Source: Planctomycetota bacterium
Lineage (GTDB): Bacteria > Planctomycetota > Planctomycetia > JALXBF01
Assembly: GCA_026991575.1 (NCBI GenBank)
Contig: JALXBF010000065.1
Coordinates: 62,001-126,000 of the forward strand
Direction: 5' to 3'
DNA length: 64,000 nucleotides
The position numbers and the translations under genes were made by a program. This document shows positions 53,401 to 62,400 of this stretch, one piece after another (within the stretch, counting starts at the first letter, position 1; every line of letters begins with the position of its first letter). The notes below the pieces were generated by a model, which saw only the letters and a program-made list of their open reading frames with translations, was not told the DNA's origin and ran no database searches.

Positions 53401-56400
53401 CGCGCAGCTCGTAGTTGTTGAGGTTGGTCACGGAGTGGCCCGGATCGTCGGTCCGCATTACCTCGCTGAAGGTCAACACGATGCTCGGCGGCGAGACGTT
53501 CGTGCCCGAATCGGGCTGCATTTCGATAATCGTCGGCGGGGTCGTGTCGACGTAGACGGTCAGCGGCGGGAAGCGGACCGGGTCGAGACGCGAATCGGTC
53601 ACGTTGCCTGCCCGGTCGATCAACTGCCCGTGGATCACGTGCTCGCCGTCAGGCAGCGCGACCGTTGCCGTGATCGACCATTCGCCGATGCCGTCGCCGT
53701 CCGGATCGACCACGACGGCTTCGCCGTCGTCGTATTCGCCGTCTCCATCCACATCCAACATGATCTTCGGCAGCGGCTCCGGTTGGTCCGTCGGCAGGGC
53801 GTTGACGTCTTCCTGCACGGACGGGAATCCGGGGAACGGATCGATCACCGTACCGGAGAACTGCAGGATCGTCTCGCTAGTGCGGTTGTCGCCGGGCACG
53901 CCAGTGTCGTTGTCCAGCACGAACGACGTGACCCGGGCCGGTTCGGTGTCAACGTCAATCCACAGCGTCTTGTCCGTGCGGTTGCCCGTTGGATCCTGCA
54001 GCCGCACGGTGATCGGGATGACCTTACCGTCGTCGATCGGCACGATTGCCGAGATCGCGAACGACCCATCGGGCTGGACGAACACGCCCGGCTCGCCGTC
54101 GATGAAGTCACCGTCGCCGTCGACGTCCAGCAGTACCTGGATGCCGTCGAGCGAGTCGGGTAGCGGATCGAACAACTGCCCCACAAAGCGAGGCATGTTG
54201 TTCTTGGTTCGCTCAACGCCACCCACCAGTGCCGACGGCTCATCAATGCCCGTGTCGTCGGCCGGGTCAAGCGATACGCGCACGTTCAGCGGCACGGTAA
54301 AGCTACCCGGACCACCGGCGATGACGGGGTTGTCGAAGATGAAGTCCTCGTCGTCTACCTCACCGTCGCCGGTCGGGAAGCCGAACTGCGAAGGATACGG
54401 GCCAGGACCTGGGAAGTCGCCATCCAGCAGGTTGCCCGCTTCATCCTGCATCGCTCCTGGCGTCGGATCGGTCGTGGCGTCGATCGAGAACGTGTACACC
54501 TCGGGCCGAATCTGGTCGGTGTTGAGATCGATCAGGATCCGGCCGCCCGGATGGTTGGGCCGCGGCAGGTTGTCATAAACCAACTCACCCAGCATCAGGC
54601 CGGTGACGTCGCCACGAACATTGCCAGTCAGCGTGTACAGGTCGCGGTTGAAGATACTGCCGACATAGAACTCGTTGACCGTTGCCACCTCATCGATCGC
54701 GTCACCGTTCCAGTCGCCGAGCACTGGGGTATCGCCGAAGGTGCCGAACGGCCGTACCGGGTCGTCGTCCTGCTGGTTGTTGTTCTCGTCCAGGATGAAC
54801 TCTGACGAGGTCACGACGTACACGCCGACGTCATCACCCGGTGCGGCGTTGAACGAACCGGTCAGCGGCAGAGCTGCTGCCGGGCCGAATGGGAACTCCA
54901 CCTCGCCGGTCGTGTCACGATCGCCATTGCTGTCGAGCAGCCAACGGAGTTCGTTGGCGCCAAAATCGGGCGTGACAACACCGATTTCATCGACGCCGTC
55001 GTTGTTCCAGTCACCCACGACCGGCATGTTCTTCGGGTCGCCCAGGCCGAAGGTGAAGACGGCCGGAGCGTAGTCGAGACGGCCGTCGCCATCGATGTCC
55101 TCGACCGGGTCGAGCACGCCGTCACCGTCCAGGTCCTCATTCGGCGTTTCGTCGCCGTCGCCGTCGATGTCGAGCCTGAAGGTCGAGGTAACCGGGTTGT
55201 AGGTACCAATGTTCAGCGCACCGTCGCCGTCCCAGTCACCAATGATCGGGATCTCATCGGCGCGGCCGAAGACGCGGATAGCGGGCGAGACGTCAAGCCG
55301 ATCGTCCAGATCCAGATCCTCGCCGAAGTCGAGCTCGCCGTTGCCGTTCGTATCCTCAGTGGGCGTTAGGTCGCGGTCACCGTCGAGATCGACCAGCCAG
55401 AGGATGTTGTTGTTAGCCACGTCGAAGCGAATGACGCCCAGTTCGGCCAGGCCATCGCCGTTCCAGTCGGCGACGATCGGCAAGTCGCCCGCGTTCGGGT
55501 CGAGCGTTTCTCCCGGGTCGACCTGCAAGTTGCCGTTCGTGTCGGTGAAGAAGCCGAAGGCGAACGTCTCACCGATCTCGCGCGACAGGTTGTTGTTAAG
55601 GTCAACAACCCACAGGGACCGCGCCGGATCGAACGAGACCGTGCTGTCGATGCCGTCGCCGTCGAAGTCACCACTCAGGAGGCTAGACAGGTACCGCCCC
55701 AGATAGTCGGGTGCACGATCGCCGTCCGAATCGGGCCGCGGGTACGCGCCGGGGGCGCCCAGGAAGATATCGGTCTCGGCCGGATCAACCGCGAAGTTGC
55801 CGTCCAGGTCGATGGTCCAGTTCTTGCCGCGCGAAACCAGCATCGGCTCGCTGACGCCGATCTCGATCTCGCGCATCTCATCGAACGTGCCGACGTTGTC
55901 CGTGCCGTCGCCGTCCCAATCACCGACGACCGGCGGATCGCCTTCGGCACCGAACACGAAAGCCGTGTCGTCAAACGCGCGGTTGCCATTGCGGTCCAGG
56001 ACCCAGACCGACAGGAACGGATTGAAGATGCCAACCTCGTCGGCTCCGTCACCGTTCCAGTCGCCCACGACCGGCTGACGACCCTGTTCACCGTAGTAGA
56101 ACAGCTCGCTGGGTTCCAGCACCTGGTTGCCGTTAAGATCCAGGCCAAAGATGCCGTCGATCAGTCCGTTCCCGTTGATGTCCTCGCCCGGATCCAGCAG
56201 CCCGTCGCCGTCGCGGTCTTCGCTACCGAAGATCCCGATCTGAGTGATGCCGTCGCCATCCCAGTCGCCCACGATGGGCGTGTCACCGGGCACGCCGAAA
56301 GGCACGGTGCCGTCGTCGGCGACTCGGTTGCCATTGCTGTCCACGATCCACAGCAACTGGCCGGTGGTGGGATCCGGGTAAGCGAGCGCGATCTCTTCAC

Positions 56401-59400
56401 CGGGTGTTGCCGGATCGAATTCTCCGACGAGCGGCGTGCCGCCGGCCGGGCCGAAGGAGAACGGCAGTTCGTTCGGTGAATCATCCGCATCCAGATCCAG
56501 CAACCATTCGCCGGTCTCGACGTTGTAGACACCCAGGTCGTCCGCTCCGTCGCCGTTCCAATCGCCGATGACCGGCAGCAGGCGGCCGCCCGTGCCGAAG
56601 ACGATCATCGCATCGTTCCGCAGGCGGTCGCCGTCCATGTCAAGCTGGAAGGTCGCCGTTTCCGGGTTGAAGATGCCGATCTCATCGACCCCGTCACCGT
56701 TCCAATCGCCGACGATGCCCATCCAGCCGGCCTCGCCGTAGTAGAACCGCGCATCACCGGGACGGTCATCGACGAAGTTGCCGTTGGTATCCAGTGCCCA
56801 GCTGCCGGCGCGGCGGGTACCGACCGGGGTCACACCGGTCAGCCGCGGCGGAGTGCGGTCGATGATCAGCGTCAGCACCTCTTCGGAGACGTTGCCTGCC
56901 AGGTCGGTGATCCGCAGCGTGACATCAACCTGGTAGGTGCTGTTCTCCGGCGCAAGGTCCAGGATTGGCTGGATGAAGAACGTGCCGTCGGGGCCGGTGA
57001 CGACATCGGCCGTGCCATCGTCGAAGTCGCCGGCGGGGTCGGGCAGCCCGTCCTCATCCAGGATCGGCACCACTTCACCGGTCCGTAGGTCGATGGCCGT
57101 CGAGACATCGATCTCGACCTTCATGTTCTCAGTGGTGCCCGGGAAGACGTCCGTGGCCTGACCGCGCAGCAGCGGCCTCGGCTGATTGGTCTTGTTATCG
57201 AGTTTGACACCCGTATCGCTCGACTCATCCAGCTCGAAGAACCGGATCACGGGGGCATCCAGGTCGACCGCGAAGATGATCTCCTGCGTCTCGGCAACCG
57301 GGTTGCCGGCCAGATCGGTCAGGCCCTGGTTGCTGTAGACGATCAGCTTGTAGCGGTCCACACGCAGCTCACCGCCGCTGAACTCGCCCTGGTCCGGGCT
57401 GCCCGTGCGTGGATCGATGACGTTCAGCGTGATGTAGCCGTCCTCGATCGACGCGACGGAGACAATCTGGATCGGCACTTCATTGCCGTCGTTGAAGATG
57501 TCGCCGTCCTGATTCAGGTCTTCCTTGCCTCCAGCGGCGATGATCTCGATCGTCTTCGGCAGCTCCGCGTTCATCAGCGACCGGATCGCTTCCTGGCTGA
57601 GGTCGCGTCCAAAGATGCGCAGCTCATCGATGAAGCCGTCAAAGGTCGGGTACACGCCGTCGCGACTGCCGACCAGCATCGGTACGTCCGTGTCACTGAT
57701 GCGCAGAGACAGCTGGCCTTCGTTGTCCAGGTCGCCGTCGATGTACATCCGCCACGTGCCCGGTTCATCGCCGGGTAGCGGCTGTCGATCGGGATTGTAG
57801 GTAAGGACGACCTGGTACCAGCGGTTCTGCTCAAGAGGCGTGGCGGAGACGATCTTTTGAGTGTCCTCACCGCCGGCAAGTGGCGTCGGTCTCATCTCGC
57901 CAACCGCGCCGGAGCCGTTCTGATCGGGCGGCAGTTCGGCGCGGACGAGCGCCGAGGCTTCCGGATGAGCGTTGATCAGGTCGCGAACCTCAAGCGCAGT
58001 CGTCGGCGCCGGGTTGCGCAATGTCACGCTGATCAGTGCCTCGCCCCCGGTTAGTGGCGTCAGCGGCATGACCCGCACGCGGCCCTGACCGGTCGGATTG
58101 TCGGGGGCCAATTCGGCGGTGATCAAGCCGGCGGCCGGGCTGGAGGCATCGTTCCAGGCCGCGATCACGTCCGCAGCCGTGCTCACCGGACGACCGGTCT
58201 CGTCCGTGGCAAGGTACACGGTGAAGTGATCGCCGCTACGGGTGATGCGGAGCGGCGAATTGGTGCCTTCGGCGACGAACTGGATGCGATAGTTGTTGCC
58301 TTCGATCCCTGGTGTCACGGCGCGGAAGCGGATGTCGTTGTCCTCGCCAGGCAGGTCCGTGGTTAACTGAGCCGCTTCCTTGGTCACCGTCACGAAAGGC
58401 GTCGCGTTCGGCGTCGTTGGCACCACATACTGGATGCGGATCGAGTTGCCGGCTGCACCACGATTGACAGCAGTGTAGATCAGGTCGTTTTCCTGGCCCT
58501 CTAGGTTGGTCTGCAGGGTTGCCGCGCGGTGGCGGCCGACGGGGAACACCTCGAACACCACGAAGTCGCGGTAGCCCCCGGCGTCGTCCGGGTGCCGCGG
58601 GTCGTTCTGCAGGTACATCACCCAGCCGCCGTCGAAGACACCGTCCGTGTGCTTGGCCAGGATCGGCCGGATGCTCGGGTCACCAAACTGAGGCTCGGTG
58701 CCGAAGTCTCGGTTGAAGAAGGTAACCGCCAGCGTGAACGAGCCGTCAAGCCGCTGCAGCTTGGTGGTGCCAAGCGGAACAACCGCACCGGAGCCGTCGT
58801 TGCCCGGGGCCAACTCGGCAGTCAGCAGCGCCGAGGCCGCGGGATCGCCGTTGATCAGGTCGCGCACGGCCAGCGCGGTGTTCTGTGCCGGATCCAGGTT
58901 GCCGTCGGCATCGGTCGCCAGGTGGACTTCCACGGCCGACCCGTTGACGACCACCGATAGCGGGCTGTTGGGCACACCGGGGTTGACGTAAGCGATCGAG
59001 ACGTTCGCTCCGTCCGGGCCCGGGTCGACGGCGGTGAAGACAAGGTCGTTGTTCTCGCCCGGGATGCGAGCCCAGAACCGGGCCGGACCTTCGGCCAGGT
59101 CCAGACTGCCCGTCGGATCGTCGTCGATCTGAACGTAGGCCTTCCCGCCTTCCAGATACACCGGCCCAAACGGAATGACCACGTCCGAGCCGTCCTGTCC
59201 GGGCGCCAGCTCAACCTCGACCAGGGCCGAAGCTGCCGCACTCGCCTCAATGGCTGCCTTCACGTCTGCAGCTGTGCTGAGGACCTTGCCGTTCGCGTCG
59301 GTCGCCAGGCTGACGATAATCGCACTCCCGTCGACCGCAACGCTCAGCGGGCTCGGGTGCGCGTCGGGCAGCCGGTATTCGATCGAGATCAGGTTGCCTG

Positions 59401-62400
59401 CCGGCCCGGGTTCAACTGCTCGGAAGACCAGGTCATCGTCGGCCAGCGGCAAGTCGGTGACCAGCGTGGCCTCTTTCTCGAAGCGGTTGTCATATGGACC
59501 ACGGAAGAACGCACTCTCCAGCGAACCGGCGTTCGGATTGCCCTGCAGCCGGACGTTGCTGTTCAGCGTGCGGAAGACGTCGCCCAGAGCGATGCCGTCG
59601 TTGCCGTACAGCGACAGGTCAGGGAGCGGAACCGGCGGGAACTCACCGGGCTGGAAGGCCAGCTGGAAGTTGCCCGGCTCGAAGTCGAACTGGTAGTACG
59701 CCCGCAGATCCTGCTCCAACAGCAGCATTCGCTCGGGCCGCCCCGCCGTGTCGACGTTCGACTGCGGGATGAGGAACAGAGTCGAGTCGAAGAAGGTTTC
59801 CAGGTCGTCGCTCTCGCCGTCGTTGTCCGTGTCGATCGCCTGAGTCCACGCCACGTAGGCGCGGCCATTGAGTGCGGCAACGCCGATGTATTCGAGGTAC
59901 TGGTTCAGCCCGTTAACACCTTGCTGAGGCGCGAACGATAGCTGGTCGGACAGTTGCACTTCAGGTTCCCAAGTCGTGCCACCGTCGACGCTGAAGGTGA
60001 AGAACACGTTCACGCCCTGGTTGCTGGTGTCGTTGCGGGTATCGTACCAGACGGCCGTGACGGCACCGGTGCGCTGGTCGACATCCAGTGTGCCGTTGAA
60101 CTGGCTGGCGTCGTTCGGATCCTGGCTGTGGATCTGAACCGGAGCCGACCAGCTCTGGCCGCCGTCGTCGGAGTACTGCACGAAGACGTCGACGTCCGTG
60201 TTCCGGTTCGCACCGACGTTGTGCCACAGCATGTACAGCCGACCCGTGTTCGGACCGCCGCTGCGGTCGACATCGATGACGACCATCGGGCTGGCCGTCC
60301 GGTTGTTCTGGGCCGGGATCCTGTGGTTGAACGGCATCTGCGTTTCGGCTGCCTTGCGGTCGATGCCGAAGTTCAAGCCACCGGCGAGGCCGTTCGGATC
60401 GACGTCGATGTAGATGGGCTTATTGCGGAAGTCGTCCTCGAAACCGGACGTCGCATGGATCCAGGTTACATAGAGCTCGCCGTTCGGCCCCACGGCCACG
60501 TCTGACAGTTGAACGAAGCCCTGCGTGATCGGCAACGGGGCGACGTCCTGAACGGGGACTGGTGTCACAAAGTTCATCGGCAGCGGTCCGTTGGCGTCGG
60601 CTACCGGCGAACCCGTGACGACGATGTCCGTGTGATCATCGATGCCGTCGTCGTCCAGGTCCTGGAACCTGGTCCACGAGATGTACAGGTTGTCCTGGTC
60701 CGGGTTCTCCGCATCCGGCCCGATGTCGATGAACCACTTGTCGTGGAAGACACCGTCCGTCGGCGCGGCGAAGGCAACAGTGGTAACCTCGAACGATTGG
60801 CCGCCATCGGTGCTGCGGGCCGCCACCACGGCGCTGCCACCCAACGACGTGCTCACACCGTAGACGATGTACAGGTTGCCGTAGCGGTCGAATTCGACGG
60901 CCGGGTCGAACCGCGTGCCGGTGAAACCATCGAGTGACGAGTCGATCGAGACGCGGCCCCAGTTCACACCGCCATCAAAGCTGACGAACAGATCCATGTC
61001 GCCGCTGCCCAGACGGTGCGTGAAGGCCACGAGGTGTTGCGGGTTGGTCGGATTGACCGCGATCTGGACCTCGCTCTGGCCGAACACCGGGTCATTGCTG
61101 ACGTTCACGTCAGGGCCACCCGACGGCGTCACGATCTGGGTTAGATCGGCTGCCTGGCCGGAGATGAACGGGATCTTGATCTGACGCAGATTATCGGGTA
61201 GCTCGACACGGCCTGCCTCCGGAGGAGCACTGTCGATGCCGATGGTCGTTAGAGCCGGCAGCGAGATGTTACCGCTGCGGTCAATGGCACGAACGCGGAT
61301 CTGACGGGCATCCACATCGGTCAGCGGGAAGCGTGCCTGCACGAGCGCCTCGGCCAGGACCAGGTTCGTGCCTGGCAGCGTTACCGGGTTGCCGTCGACG
61401 TCCAGCAGGATGCGGGTAAAGCCGACCCCGTCGTTGAAGATGCCATCGCCGTCCGTATCAAGCTCGACCCGGAGACCCTCGACGTCGTTGGAATCGTCAG
61501 TGATGACGATCCGGAACAACGGGGCACTGTGGTGAGTGATGAACGGTGCGTCGCTTTCCTGATAGCCGGTGTCGCTGGGGGCTGCCACTTCGAACCGGAG
61601 GATTTCCGGCGGCAGGATGTCCTGCAGGTCATAAGCACCGATGTCGATGAACGGGTCAGTACCCACACCCAGGTTCGGCGTGAACGGATCATCCACGCGA
61701 TCCAGACCGTCGTGATCCAGCGTGGAGTAGTCACCTGGCCGAGGATCGTGCGTGACCACACGCTCGGCCGCGAACGTGAACTCCGGCACCAAGCGCTCGG
61801 CATTCCGGATCGGAGTGACCACAACCGTGGCGTCAAAGCCACCTCGGCCAACCTGCTGACGCTCGGTCTCGAGACGATCGGCGAAATTCGACAGGGCCCG
61901 GTCCACGGCAGCCGAACCACGCATTATCCGCAGATCGCTGGTCGGATCCACAAACCGCGGGTCACCGTAGATCGGGTTGTTGTTCTGCCCTGGCGGCAGA
62001 TTCGTGTCGATCGTGTTACTCCAGAACAGATTGAAGCCGGCCACGGTGACGCTTGCCGAGCTGCTGTCGGCACGTAGGCCCATGACGGCCGAGTTGGCCA
62101 GCACGTTGTTCATGAGCACCGGTGCTGAGCCGTTCCGCAGATCGACCGCAATGTCATTCACCGAGAAGCTGTTGTTGACGATGCGGTGATAGGGCAGACC
62201 GCGCAACTGACCGGGCAGACCAAGATTACCGACGGATACGATTCCGAAGTCGTTGCCGATGAAGACGTTGTTCAGAATGTCCGTGCCCGGGATCAGCCGC
62301 TGGTCGGGCGGGAAGTCGTAACGATACGGATCGGGGATCGTTACCGTTGCAGCATTGCCACCGGCGTTGCGCACGCCGACCGGCTGAGTCTGGATGCCGA

